Positions 26,478-35,195 of a stretch of 64,000 nucleotides of DNA are shown piece after piece. The DNA lies in the NCBI GenBank assembly GCA_049513455.1, contig JBEKWB010000008.1, positions 20,282 to 84,281 on the forward strand. Reading direction: 5' to 3'. A program made the translations under genes and the position numbers. The notes beneath the pieces are model-generated. The model searched no databases. It had not been told where the DNA came from and worked only from the letters and a program-made list of their open reading frames with translations. Origin of the DNA: Bog-473 sp049513455 (GTDB lineage: Bacteria; Actinomycetota; Acidimicrobiia; Acidimicrobiales; RAAP-2). The stretch's first letter is position 1. Each line of letters opens with the position of its first letter.

Positions 26478-27242
26478 GTGCCCCTCCATGTCGAACGACG
26501 CGGCACCGGCCCGCCCTTGGTGCTGCTGCACGGCTTCACACAGACCGGGCGCCTCTGGGGCCCCTTCGGGGACATCCTGGCCAGGGACCACACCCTGATC
26601 GCCATCGACCTGCCCGGGCACGCCGGCTCGGACGATGTGCGGGCCGACCTGTCGACGACGGCCACGCTGGTGCGCGACGCGGTGGTCACCAGCAGCGGCC
26701 CGGAGCCATGCGATCTTCTCGGCTACTCCCTCGGGGCGCGGGTGGCGCTCCACGTGGCCACCGGGACCGATCTGGAGATCCGCCGCCTGGTGGTGATCGG
26801 CGCCACCGGTGGCATCGAGGATCAGGCGGCCCGGGACCGACGGCGGCAGGCCGACGACGCCACCGCGGCGGCGCTCGAGGCTTCGGGCGACGTCGAGGCT
26901 TTCATCGAGCGCTGGGTCAGCGGACCGATGTTCTCCGGGCTGGCCGACGCGGCCCAGACGGCTGAACGGCGGCGCAACAGCGCGGCGGGACTCGCATCGA
27001 GCTTGCGGTTGGCCGGCACCGGAACCCAGGAGCCGCTGTGGGACCGCATCCCCAAATTGGCTGTGCCGCTGCTGGCGCTGGCCGGCACCGACGACGCCCG
27101 CTTCAGCGCCCATGCCTTCCGCCTGGCCCGTACCGCCACCCAGGGTGTGGCGTCGCTCATCCCCGGTGGCGGGCATGCGGTGCACCTGGCACAGCCGGAC
27201 GTGGTCGGGCGCCTCGTGGGTCATTGGCTGGCTACGGCCTGA
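26478..27242 (+). CDS. menH: Alpha/beta hydrolase, probable SHCHC synthase MenH
   Basis: A 254-aa alpha/beta hydrolase. LVLLHGFTQTGRLWGPF provides the oxyanion-hole HGF, the nucleophile elbow is GYSLGARVAL (the GYSxGxR form typical of MenH), Asp is in LAGTDDARFS and His in GGGHAVHLAQP. It would remove pyruvate from SEPHCHC, the MenD product. The name rests on the motif and on sitting head-to-head with menD, next to menA and menB. Its GTG start has no Shine-Dalgarno and fits a leaderless message. The end overlaps menA by 11 bp. Confidence 0.82.
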   Translation: MPLHVERRGTGPPLVLLHGFTQTGRLWGPFGDILARDHTLIAIDLPGHAGSDDVRADLSTTATLVRDAVVTSSGPEPCDLLGYSLGARVALHVATGTDLEIRRLVVIGATGGIEDQAARDRRRQADDATAAALEASGDVEAFIERWVSGPMFSGLADAAQTAERRRNSAAGLASSLRLAGTGTQEPLWDRIPKLAVPLLALAGTDDARFSAHAFRLARTATQGVASLIPGGGHAVHLAQPDVVGRLVGHWLATA

Positions 27243-28185
27243 CGAGGAGAAGCCCGATGGTGAGGAGCGCACCGACGGCCAACTGCAGCCGGGCCGTGGT
27301 AGCCAGCATCGGCAGGAGTGCTCTCCCGTTCTGATCGCTCAGGGCGAGCCGGGCCGGGACGACCGCCAGGGGTAGAGCGGCCAGGGCGATGAGCGCCCAG
27401 CCGCGGTAGTGCTGGAGTACACAGAGTGATGCTCCCGTGGCCACCAGGGTGACGACGTAGAGATACCCCGCCCGGACCCGGCCGAGCCGCACGGCCACGG
27501 TCTTTTTGCCGGTCTCTTTGTCGGTCTCGACATCGCGCAGGTTGTTCGCCTGGAGGAGGGCCGCCGCGAGCAGTCCCACGGGCACGCCGGCCCAAAGGGC
27601 AAACGCCCAGGGAAAGACGTAGCCGTGGGAAAGCGGGACGTGTTGCACGTAGGCAGATCCAGCTGTTGCCACCAACCCGAAGAAGACGAACACGAGCGCC
27701 TCTCCCAGCCCCAGGTAGCCGTAGGGATGACGCCCTCCCGTATACGCCCAGCCGGCCAGGCCGCAGAGCAACCCGATCGGAATGAACCAGTAGGAGACAC
27801 GGATAGCCAGGATCAGGCCGGCGATCCCGGAGACCCCGAAGGAGGCCAGTGCGGCCAACTTGACCTGGCGCACGGAGGCCAGCCTCCCGGCAACAAGACG
27901 TACCGGGCCGACACGCACCTCGTCGGTGCCACGCACCCCGTCGGCGTAGTCGTTGACATAGTTGGTGCCGATTTGCAGAGCGAGGGCGACCACGAGCGCC
28001 AGGATCGCATTGACCGGAGAGAACGAGTGCTGCGTGTCGCGGTAGCCGCTGGTGAGACTTACAGCAGAAAAGGAGTGTCGGGTGGCGACATACCCCGCCG
28101 CGGTCCCCACCACGACCGGCACCACGGCCGCCGGAAGTGTCCGTGGGCGCGCGCCAGCAACCCACAGCTTCAGCGGGGTCTTCAC
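27232..28185 (-). CDS. menA: 1,4-dihydroxy-2-naphthoate polyprenyltransferase
   Basis: A 317-aa UbiA-family membrane enzyme with about eight to nine membrane helices that attaches the isoprenoid tail to DHNA. The two Asp-rich motifs are NYVNDYADGVRGTD and NNLRDVETDKETGKKT. Between helix 1 and the first motif there is an extra loop with two similar HSFS segments (RHSFSAVS and QHSFSPVN), coded by DNA of lower GC. The start overlaps menB's stop by 4 bp. Confidence 0.95.
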   Translation of the reverse strand: MKTPLKLWVAGARPRTLPAAVVPVVVGTAAGYVATRHSFSAVSLTSGYRDTQHSFSPVNAILALVVALALQIGTNYVNDYADGVRGTDEVRVGPVRLVAGRLASVRQVKLAALASFGVSGIAGLILAIRVSYWFIPIGLLCGLAGWAYTGGRHPYGYLGLGEALVFVFFGLVATAGSAYVQHVPLSHGYVFPWAFALWAGVPVGLLAAALLQANNLRDVETDKETGKKTVAVRLGRVRAGYLYVVTLVATGASLCVLQHYRGWALIALAALPLAVVPARLALSDQNGRALLPMLATTARLQLAVGALLTIGLLLVRP

Positions 28186-29072
28186 GGGCGCCGCGGATAT
28201 TTGGAGAAGTCGGGGCTCCGGTGTTCGACAAACGCGTTGCGGCCCTCCTGCCCTTCTTCGGTCATGTAGAAGAGCATGGTGGCGTCACCGGCCAACTGCT
28301 GGACGCCGGCCAACCCGTCGTCGGCCGCGTTCATGCCCGCCTTGATCATCCGCAAGGCGATGGGAGAGAGGCTCAGGATCTGGCGGCACCAGGCCACCGT
28401 CTCTCTCTCGAGGTCGTCCAGGGGGACCACGGTGTTGACCAGCCCCCATTCGAGAGCTTGCGCGGCGTCGTACTGGCGGCAGAGGAACCACACCTCTTTG
28501 GCCCGCTTCAGCCCGATGGTCCGGGCCAGAAGGGACGAGCCGTATCCCCCGTCGAAGCTCCCCACCTTGGGCCCGGTCTGGCCGAAGCGGGCATTGTCGG
28601 CTGCGATGGAGAGATCGCACACGAGGTGCAGGATGTGGCCGCCGCCGATGGCGTAGCCGGCGATCATGGCAATGATCGGCTTGGGGATCCGCCGCATGAG
28701 GATCTGCAGGTCGAGCACGTTGAGCCGGCCGATGCCGCGCTCGGCCACGCTGTCGTCGCCCATGTAGCCGTCGTCGCCCCGGATCTTCTGGTCCCCGCCT
28801 GAGCAAAAGGCGTCGGGGCCCTCGCCGCACAGGATGATGACGCCGACATCGGGGTTGTCCCGCGCCAGGGTGAACGCCTCGGTCAACTCGAACAGCGTCT
28901 GCGGGCGAAACGCGTTCCGGCGTTCGGGCCGGCAGATGGTCAGCTTGGCGATCCCGTCGCCCACCTCATAGCGAATGTCGGTGAAGGACCCCGATGCCTC
29001 CCACTTGGGTGCCTCCAGGGGGCGGAGATCGTCGAGCGGATCATGGGGACTGCCGGTGACCACGGTGTGCAC
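28182..29072 (-). CDS. menB: 1,4-dihydroxy-2-naphthoyl-CoA synthase
   Basis: A 296-aa crotonase-fold enzyme that closes the second naphthoate ring. Typical MenB segments are FCSGGDQKIRG, AGYAIGGGHILHLVCDL, GPKVGSFDGGYGSS and the C-terminal AFVEHRSPDFSKYPRRP. The GTG at 29072 lies 8 nt after TAGCGT on the minus strand, which overlaps the menE -10 on the other strand. It forms an operon with menA. Confidence 0.97.
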   Translation of the reverse strand: MHTVVTGSPHDPLDDLRPLEAPKWEASGSFTDIRYEVGDGIAKLTICRPERRNAFRPQTLFELTEAFTLARDNPDVGVIILCGEGPDAFCSGGDQKIRGDDGYMGDDSVAERGIGRLNVLDLQILMRRIPKPIIAMIAGYAIGGGHILHLVCDLSIAADNARFGQTGPKVGSFDGGYGSSLLARTIGLKRAKEVWFLCRQYDAAQALEWGLVNTVVPLDDLERETVAWCRQILSLSPIALRMIKAGMNAADDGLAGVQQLAGDATMLFYMTEEGQEGRNAFVEHRSPDFSKYPRRP

Positions 29073-29079
29073 GGCGCCC

Positions 29080-29086
29080 TACGCTA
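29080..29086. promoter_or_regulatory. Symmetric bidirectional -10 between menB and menE
   Basis: The 7-bp TACGCTA reads TACGCT on plus (29080-29085) and TAGCGT on minus (29086-29081). Each hexamer ends exactly 8 nt before a GTG start: menE at 29094 and menB at 29072. One element may drive both genes as leaderless transcripts. Confidence 0.65.
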
Positions 29087-29093
29087 CCGGCCA

Positions 29094-30302
29094 GTGCCTG
29101 AACTCGTCGCACTCGACCTTCCCGGGGGAGCCGGTTTCGTCGACACCCTGCGCGCCGTCTGGGACACGGGCGACGCCGCCGCGCCGCTCGACCCCCGCCT
29201 GCCCCGCGCCGCCCGAGACGCCGTTCTGGCCGCCCTCCGCCCGTCCCGGGTGGTCGCGTCGGACGGCGAGCACCACGTCATGGCGGGCGGTCTCCCGGTC
29301 GAAGAGGGCGATGCGGTCGTCGTGGCGACCAGTGGGTCATCGGGCCAGCCCAAAGGGGTCGTGCTGACGCATGACGCCCTCCGGGCATCCGCCCTGGCCA
29401 CCTCGGATCGACTGGGCATCGATCCGGCTCGACACGCCTGGCTGGCCTGCCTTCCCCTCGCCCACGTGGGCGGCCTGTCGGTGGTGACCCGGGCGCTGTT
29501 GACCGGCACTCCCCTCACGGCTCTGCCCGGCTTCGACGCCGACGTGGTCGAGGCGCTCGGTCGTGCCGGGAGGGCGACGCACGTGTCGCTGGTGCCCGCG
29601 GCGCTCCGCCGTCTCGACCCCGCGCTCTTCACCAGAATCCTGTTGGGGGGCAGCCGGCCCCCGGGCGACCTGCCCCCCAACGTGGTGGTCACCTACGGGA
29701 TGACGGAAACGGGGTCCGGAGTCGTCTACGACGGGTATCCGCTGGACGACGTGGAGGTCGCCATCGCCCATTTCGACGACGCCGATGACGGCGATGACGG
29801 CAGTTGGAGCGGCGGCGGCGGAACCGGCCACACCGACGGCGACGCCGGAACGAGCGGCGAGATCCTCCTGCGGGCCCCCATGCTCCTGCGTTGCTACCGC
29901 GACGGGTCGACAGGGCGCGTGCTCGGTCCCGATGGTACGAAGACCTGGTTCGCCACCGGTGACGCCGGTTACATCAACGCGCTCGGCACGCTGTCGGTCA
30001 CCGGGCGGATGGCGGAGATGATCACCACGGGAGGCGAGAAGGTCTGGCCCGACGAAGTCGAGCGCGTCATGTCAGCTCATCGCGATGTGGCCGAGGTGGC
30101 CGTGTGGAAGCGCCCGGACCCCGAGTGGGGTGAGCGGGTCGTGGCATGGGTCGTGCCCGCCGACGTACTGCCGAAGGCGGAGGAGCTGAAGGAGCTCGTC
30201 GCCGGCACGATCGCCCCCTGGGCGGCACCCAAAGAGATCGTCTTCACGACCGAGCTGCCCCGGACTCCGTCGGGCAAGGTCAAGCGGAGCGAACTGGAGT
30301 GA
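29094..30302 (+). CDS. menE: O-succinylbenzoate-CoA ligase
   Basis: A 402-aa member of the acyl-adenylate-forming family, shorter than usual, as actinobacterial MenE proteins are. The P-loop-like VVVATSGSSGQPKGVVLTHD, TYGMTETGSG, the hinge region FATGDAGYINALGTLSVTGR and the C-terminal Lys in PRTPSGKVKRSELE are visible. An Asp/Gly-rich insert lies near residues 215-245. Identification as menE relies on the neighbouring menB and menA. The GTG at 29094 fits a leaderless start. Confidence 0.9.
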   Translation: MPELVALDLPGGAGFVDTLRAVWDTGDAAAPLDPRLPRAARDAVLAALRPSRVVASDGEHHVMAGGLPVEEGDAVVVATSGSSGQPKGVVLTHDALRASALATSDRLGIDPARHAWLACLPLAHVGGLSVVTRALLTGTPLTALPGFDADVVEALGRAGRATHVSLVPAALRRLDPALFTRILLGGSRPPGDLPPNVVVTYGMTETGSGVVYDGYPLDDVEVAIAHFDDADDGDDGSWSGGGGTGHTDGDAGTSGEILLRAPMLLRCYRDGSTGRVLGPDGTKTWFATGDAGYINALGTLSVTGRMAEMITTGGEKVWPDEVERVMSAHRDVAEVAVWKRPDPEWGERVVAWVVPADVLPKAEELKELVAGTIAPWAAPKEIVFTTELPRTPSGKVKRSELE

Positions 30303-30331
30303 GGCAGATCGACCGTGGCGGCGGCGGTTGA

Positions 30332-30631
30332 TCAGGCCGCGGCTCCTTCGGCCAGTTCTTCGAGTAGGGAGCGGAGCTCGCGGCCCATCTCTCGGGGGTT
30401 GCCGGACAGTTCGCCGACCTCCTCGCCCTCGGCGTCGAGTGCGTCGCCGGGCGCAAAGAACGACACCCGGAGGCCCCGGCCACCGGGCACGGCCATGACG
30501 ACCCACGGCTCCCCGATCCGGCCCGACTCCCGGGTGGCCATCACAGCCGGCGACGTGGCCAAAACGCTCACCGTCCACGAATGCGTCTCCGCGGCCCGGG
30601 CGATGCGAGAGAGCTCGGCGGGTGAGCTCAT
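30332..30631 (-). CDS. Small conserved-looking hypothetical protein
   Basis: A 99-aa soluble protein, starting at the ATG at 30631 (MSSPAELSRIARAAETHSW). The middle alternates hydrophobic residues (PWVVMAVPGGRGLRVSFFAPG) as beta strands and the end is acidic-helical. No family is recognised. An upstream extension would be out of character (Ser/Arg-rich, antisense to the sigma gene). A TACGGT -10 candidate lies at 30662-30667, 30 bp before the start. Confidence 0.6.
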   Translation of the reverse strand: MSSPAELSRIARAAETHSWTVSVLATSPAVMATRESGRIGEPWVVMAVPGGRGLRVSFFAPGDALDAEGEEVGELSGNPREMGRELRSLLEELAEGAAA

Positions 30632-30734
30632 GACTGGAGAGGGTTCGTTGGCACCGGCTCTACCGTAGGTCGCCCGGAGCCGCCCCCGGCTCATACCCGT
30701 TCGCCTCAGCAGGGATGGCCCCGCCCTGGTCTGC

Positions 30735-31691
30735 TCATCGCCATGGGGCCGCTCGGCCCGACGCGCCCTGTCGGCCGAGCTCCTCGTCGTGGAGTCCCTG
30801 CCCGCGCTGACGCGCCTGGTCGAGCTCACGGTTGAGGCGCGCCAGCTTGTCGGGATTCGACACCGTGCGGACGGCCACGATCTTTCGCTCGCGTATGTCG
30901 AGGACCAGCGCCACTTCCACACGGGCGTCCTCCACGAACACCAGGGCGGGCTGTCCGTTCAGCGTGACCTCCTGCGGAACGCCGCGCACCTTCTTGGCGA
31001 CGTTGAGCAAGAAGCGGGAGGACCGGTGGGCGCCGATGACAGGACGCATGGCGGCACGCACCTTGCCACCTCCGTCGCTCCACACCACCACATCGTCGGC
31101 CAACAGCTCCAACAGGCCGTCCAGGTTGCCACTGCCGCAAGCCACCAGGAACTCCCTGGTCAGCTCCTGGCCGAGCCGGGGGTCGGCGTCGAAGCGCTGG
31201 CGGCGTTCATCGATGTGGTGCCGGGCTCGTGACGCCAGCTGCCGGCAGCCGGTGGCGGAGCGGCCAATGGACCGGGCCACCTCGTCGAAGGGGTAGCCGA
31301 AGACGTCGTGCAACAAGAACGCCGCCCGTTCCGGCGGGGTGAGCTCCTCGAGGAGGACCAGGAAGGCCATGGTCAGTGAATCTGCCTGCTCCACGGCAGA
31401 CGGTTGGTCGGTCATGATCGGCTCGGGCAACCACGGGCCGGTGTAGGAGACCCGTCGCACCAGGGCCGAGGAGAGATGATCGAGGCACAGACGGGTCACG
31501 ATCGTCACCAGGTAGGCGCGCACCGACTCCACCTGGCGGTCCGACCGTCGTACCCACCTGAGATACGCCTCTTGGACCATGTCCTCGGCGTCGGTGGCAC
31601 TCCCCAACATCCGGTAGGCGATGCCGAAGAGCAGGCCCCGCCACTCCTCGAAGGAGGAGGTGTCGGCGTCAGCGGACGGGCGCGGCACCAT
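30735..31691 (-). CDS. ECF41-group sigma factor with fused SnoaL-like domain (SigJ-like)
   Basis: A 318-aa ECF sigma. Sigma2 (FGIAYRMLGSATDAEDMVQEAYLRW) is at about 22-48 and sigma4 (LTPPERAAFLLHDVFGYPFDEVARSIGRS) at about 117-145, followed by an NTF2/SnoaL-like domain. The three hallmark motifs of group ECF41 are present: WLPEP (87-91) in the linker, DGGGK (206-210) and NPDKL (279-283). In this group the C-terminal domain acts as a built-in control element instead of an anti-sigma factor. The ATG at 31691 overlaps the AhpD-like gene by 23 bp; the pair forms the expected ECF41-COE operon. Confidence 0.92.
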   Translation of the reverse strand: MVPRPSADADTSSFEEWRGLLFGIAYRMLGSATDAEDMVQEAYLRWVRRSDRQVESVRAYLVTIVTRLCLDHLSSALVRRVSYTGPWLPEPIMTDQPSAVEQADSLTMAFLVLLEELTPPERAAFLLHDVFGYPFDEVARSIGRSATGCRQLASRARHHIDERRQRFDADPRLGQELTREFLVACGSGNLDGLLELLADDVVVWSDGGGKVRAAMRPVIGAHRSSRFLLNVAKKVRGVPQEVTLNGQPALVFVEDARVEVALVLDIRERKIVAVRTVSNPDKLARLNRELDQARQRGQGLHDEELGRQGASGRAAPWR

Positions 31692-32256
31692 CGGCGTCGG
31701 CGAGCATCGGGACTTCGCACTTCTCGGCAAAGCCCTGGCTCCGCAGTCCGAGGCCCGCATTGAACCGCGAGCGGAAATTCTCCAAGGCGACCCACGCCGC
31801 CAGTTCGACGATTTCGGCGTCGCTGAAGTACCTGTGCAACCGCCCTGCGCAGTCCCCGGGCACCTCGGCCGGGGTCATGGTGGCGGCTTCCGCGTACTCG
31901 AGGACCGCGCGCTCCCGTTCATCGAAAAGGGGGCTCTCGCGCCACACCGGCACCGCCCGGACCTTGAGGGGGTCGATGCCCTCGTGCATGCCCTCGTAGT
32001 AGCCGTAGTCGATGCACCAGGTGCACCCGATCCGGCCTGCAACGACCTGTGTGGCCAACCAGCGCAGCCCCGGGTCGAGCTTTCCCCAACCCTTCCCGAC
32101 CGCCGTCTCGAGGACACCCATGGCCACCAGCACCCCGGAGTGGTGGGACGCCGCGGCCGCTGGATCCACCGCCTGGCCGAACCTCCTCTTGGCGTAGCCG
32201 CGAGCCAAGCGGGGGATGATGCCCTTCCTGTCGTTTTGCAATGGAACTATTGCCAT
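31669..32256 (-). CDS. AhpD/carboxymuconolactone-decarboxylase family protein
   Basis: A 195-aa all-helical protein with the redox CxxC motif CTWC (78-81) in AGRIGCTWCIDYGYYEG, typical of AhpD-like alkylhydroperoxidase/CMD proteins. It is the usual partner gene (COE type) of ECF41 sigmas and is probably the main target of the downstream-encoded sigma. The ATG at 32256 is chosen because the upstream frame overlaps the promoter and the SDR end. The actual substrate is unknown. Confidence 0.88.
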   Translation of the reverse strand: MAIVPLQNDRKGIIPRLARGYAKRRFGQAVDPAAAASHHSGVLVAMGVLETAVGKGWGKLDPGLRWLATQVVAGRIGCTWCIDYGYYEGMHEGIDPLKVRAVPVWRESPLFDERERAVLEYAEAATMTPAEVPGDCAGRLHRYFSDAEIVELAAWVALENFRSRFNAGLGLRSQGFAEKCEVPMLADADGAAPVR

Positions 32257-32282
32257 GGTCCACCGCCTTTCGTCATGAACCA

Positions 32283-32309
32283 GACGAAACGACCCCGCGA
32301 AGTGTGACA
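32283..32309 (-). promoter_or_regulatory. ECF41-type promoter of the AhpD-sigma operon
   Basis: Minus strand: -35 TGTCACA (32309-32303), 16-nt spacer, -10 CGTC (32286-32283), 27 nt before the AhpD-like ATG. This equals the published ECF41 consensus TGTCACA-N16-CGTC as I recall it, so the operon is very likely autoregulated. Confidence 0.82.
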
Positions 32310-32324
32310 GCTCGGCCGCACCGC

Positions 32325-33101
32325 TCAGCCGACACCTCCCGAGGGTTGTGCCGTCGACCCGCCGTCGACCACCAACGTCTGGCCGGTGATCCATGACGCG
32401 GCGTCAGAAGCCAAAAAGAGTGCGGCCGCCGCGATGTCGTCAGGGAGCCCGAGGCGGCGCAGCGGGATGTGTGCGGCGACCCGCTCCTCGCCCGGACCCT
32501 CCCACAGCGCACGCGCCAGCTGGGTCTTGACCAGCCCGGGAGCGAGGGCGTTCACCCGGATGTCGGGAGCCAGCTCGAAAGCCAACTGCCGGGTGATGTG
32601 CAGAACGGCCGCCTTGGTGACGTTGTACCAGCCGATGCCCGGTTCGACCCCGAGACCGCCGATGGAGGCCACGTTGATGACCGACCCCCGCAGCCCGGCC
32701 TTCACCGCGTAGGACGTCCACATCACCACCGCCAGCTGGTTGACCTCGAAGGTCTTCTGCGCCCGGGGAACATCGATGTCGATCATGGGCCCGAAATAGG
32801 GATTGGTGCCCGCATTGTTCACGAGGACGTCCAGACCGCCGAAGCGCTCGACGGTCTCGGCCAGGCAGGCCTGGGCCTGCGCGGCTTCGCCGACGTGGGC
32901 GGCCTGCCACGCCACCTTGGCCGGATCGGCGCCACCGGCTATCAGACCGGCTGTGGCTTCGGCCAGGTCATCCGCCTTGCGGGAGCAGAGCATGACGTTG
33001 GCCCCGGCCCCGAGAAAGCGCCCGGCCATGGCCAGGCCGATGCCCCGACTGGCTCCGGTGATGACCGCCGTCTTGCCCTCGAGCGCAGGTAGGGGATCCA
33101 T
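32325..33101 (-). CDS. Short-chain dehydrogenase/reductase
   Basis: A 258-aa classical SDR: TGASRGIG (15-22), VNNAGTNPYFGP, catalytic Ser in NVASIGG, and Tyr/Lys in YNVTK. The Arg after strand 2 (CSRKADD) suggests NADP use. The end DGGSTAQPSGG is typical. The substrate is unknown. The ATG at 33101 (MDPLPALEGKTAVITGASRG) is the family start; the frame stays open for 1.8 kb further upstream but that is only antisense of the DUF255 gene. Confidence 0.88.
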   Translation of the reverse strand: MDPLPALEGKTAVITGASRGIGLAMAGRFLGAGANVMLCSRKADDLAEATAGLIAGGADPAKVAWQAAHVGEAAQAQACLAETVERFGGLDVLVNNAGTNPYFGPMIDIDVPRAQKTFEVNQLAVVMWTSYAVKAGLRGSVINVASIGGLGVEPGIGWYNVTKAAVLHITRQLAFELAPDIRVNALAPGLVKTQLARALWEGPGEERVAAHIPLRRLGLPDDIAAAALFLASDAASWITGQTLVVDGGSTAQPSGGVG

Positions 33102-33141
33102 CCGCTGAGCTTTCCACGCGGGCGGACACCCCGCGGACCCG

Positions 33142-33147
33142 TAGCAT
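33142..33147 (+). promoter_or_regulatory. Leaderless -10 for the DUF255 gene
   Basis: TAGCAT, 8 nt before the GTG at 33156. Confidence 0.6.
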
Positions 33148-33155
33148 CGTGACCC

Positions 33156-35195
33156 GTGAACCATCTGGCGGATGAAACGAGCCCGTACCTGCGCCAGCAT
33201 GCAGACAACCCGGTGGAATGGTTTCCCTGGGGCCGAGAGGCCCTGGAGAAGGCCGCGGTCGAGGACAAGCCGATCTTCGTGTCCATCGGCTATGCCTCCT
33301 GCCACTGGTGTCATGTCATGGCCCATGAGAGCTTCGAAGACGAGGCGACTGCGGCCGACCTCGCCCGCTGGTTCGTTTCCGTCAAGGTCGATCGGGAGGA
33401 GCGCCCGGACCTCGACTCGCTCTACATGGCGGCCACCCAGTCGCTGACCGGATCGGGTGGCTGGCCCATGTCCGTGTTCTGTACGCCCGACGGCCGCCCG
33501 TTCTACGCCGGCACCTACTTCCCACCCGAGGAACGCCAGGGTATGCCCTCGTTCCGGCGGGTCGTCGAGGCGCTCGGCACCGCCTGGGAAGAGGACCGGG
33601 CGCGTGTGCTGGTCCAGGCCGACGCGCTGGTCGATGCCGTCCGTCGTGATGTGCGCCTGGCCGAATCGATGACCGAGGCCGATGCCGAGGCCCATGCCGG
33701 TGCCGATGCCGGGACCCTGCTCGTGCCCCCCTCCGCCCTCGACACCGATGGGCTCATCGATCAGCTGGTCACCGGGCTCGCGCAGGGGTTCGACTCGCAG
33801 TGGGGAGGATTCGGGCCCGCTCCGAAGTTCCCGCGCCCCTCCCTGGTCGAGCTGTGCCTGCGGCACCACCGCCGCACGAGTTCGGAACGGTCCCGCCAAA
33901 TGGCACTGACCACGCTCGACGCCATGGCGGCCGGCGGCATGTACGACCACCTCGTCGGGGGTTTCTGCCGCTATTCGACCGACAACCGGTGGTTGGTCCC
34001 CCACTTCGAAAAGATGCTGACCGACCAGGCCCTGCTGGCCCGCGCCTACCTCCACGCCTGGCAGGAGACCGGCCGGGACAACTACCTGGCCGTGGTCACC
34101 GAGACACTCGACTTCGTGCTGGACGACCTGTCCACGCCCGAGGGCGCCCTCTACTCGTCCTTCGACGCCGATGCCGGAGGGGTGGAGGGCAGCCACGCCA
34201 CCTTCACCCTCGCCGAGCTCACCCACGCACTCCCCGCCTCCCTCGTCCAACCGGCGGCCGAGTGGTACGGGATCACGGCCGAGGGCAACTGGGAGGGACG
34301 CTCCATCCCCTTTCGGCCCGTCGGCGCGCCGCTCCGGCGCCCCCCCGAGATCGAAGAGGCCCGGCTGCTGCTGGCCGCCATGCGGGCGGCCCGGGTGCAA
34401 CCGGCACGCGACGAGAAGGTCCTGACCGAGTGGAACGCCATGGCCGCGTCCACGCTGGCCGAGGTGGCGGCGGTGACCGGATCGGACCGCTACGCGCGGC
34501 GGGCCGAGGAGATCGGCGAGTTCCTCATGTCCGCCATGTACGACGGCCCACGGCTGATGCGAAGCTGGCAGGGCGGCCGGGCGCGGCACCTGGGCGTCGC
34601 CGCGGACCACGCCTGGCTCGTCGAAGCGTGCACCCGGCTGTCGGAGCTCACCGGGAAGGAGCGGTGGCGCGCCCGGGCCCATCGGGTGAGCCGGCAGCTG
34701 CTGGAGCTGTTCTGGGACGACGGCGCCGGCGGGTTCTTCACCACCGGCGAGGACGCCGAGGAGCTCATCGTGCGGCCCAAGGAGTATCTCGACGGGGCGC
34801 TGCCCGCCACCAACTCGATTGCCGTCCACGCACTGCTCCGGGCCAGCGCGTTCGATGACGACGAGGGGTTGCGCCGCGCCATCGACCGCACCGTGGCCGG
34901 GGCCCGGGCGCTGTTCACCCGCCATCCGGGTGCGCTGGCCGACATGGTGGCGGCACTCCCCATGCTCAACGGGCGTCAGGAGATCGTGGTGACCGGGGAC
35001 AGGCCGGACCTACTGGCCGAGGTGCGACGGCGCTGGCTGCCCGACTCCGTCGTGGCCTGGGGCGAGTCCGACGGGTCGCCCCTCTTCGCCGGCCGGCCAG
35101 ACGGGTCCGCGTTCGTGTGCCGCGGCTTTACCTGCGCCGCGCCGGCTGGTGACGTAGCGACACTGGCCGCACAGCTCGAGGCACTGTGCCGATGA
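33156..35195 (+). CDS. DUF255 thioredoxin-like protein (SPATA20/YyaL family)
   Basis: A 679-aa protein of a widely conserved family. The N-terminal thioredoxin-like domain opens NHLADETSPYLRQHADNPV and has the CxxC motif in ASCHWCHVM (Cys49 and Cys52); GGWPMSVF follows. The rest is an alpha/alpha-barrel like N-acylglucosamine epimerases (GGMYDHLVGGFCRYSTD, VPHFEKMLTDQA). The biochemical role is not established. The GTG at 33156 is probably a leaderless start. The stop overlaps the next gene (ATGA). Confidence 0.92.
   Translation: MNHLADETSPYLRQHADNPVEWFPWGREALEKAAVEDKPIFVSIGYASCHWCHVMAHESFEDEATAADLARWFVSVKVDREERPDLDSLYMAATQSLTGSGGWPMSVFCTPDGRPFYAGTYFPPEERQGMPSFRRVVEALGTAWEEDRARVLVQADALVDAVRRDVRLAESMTEADAEAHAGADAGTLLVPPSALDTDGLIDQLVTGLAQGFDSQWGGFGPAPKFPRPSLVELCLRHHRRTSSERSRQMALTTLDAMAAGGMYDHLVGGFCRYSTDNRWLVPHFEKMLTDQALLARAYLHAWQETGRDNYLAVVTETLDFVLDDLSTPEGALYSSFDADAGGVEGSHATFTLAELTHALPASLVQPAAEWYGITAEGNWEGRSIPFRPVGAPLRRPPEIEEARLLLAAMRAARVQPARDEKVLTEWNAMAASTLAEVAAVTGSDRYARRAEEIGEFLMSAMYDGPRLMRSWQGGRARHLGVAADHAWLVEACTRLSELTGKERWRARAHRVSRQLLELFWDDGAGGFFTTGEDAEELIVRPKEYLDGALPATNSIAVHALLRASAFDDDEGLRRAIDRTVAGARALFTRHPGALADMVAALPMLNGRQEIVVTGDRPDLLAEVRRRWLPDSVVAWGESDGSPLFAGRPDGSAFVCRGFTCAAPAGDVATLAAQLEALCR

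Noticed and set aside
30632..30922. Longer N-terminus for the 99-aa hypothetical protein
   Set aside because: Ser/Arg/Trp-rich sequence that is antisense to the ECF41 gene; the ATG at 30631 is sufficient.
33156..34925. Long open minus-strand frame continuing the SDR frame upstream through 34925
   Set aside because: It is antisense to the well-supported DUF255 gene, with no family features beyond the SDR part; high GC keeps antisense frames open.
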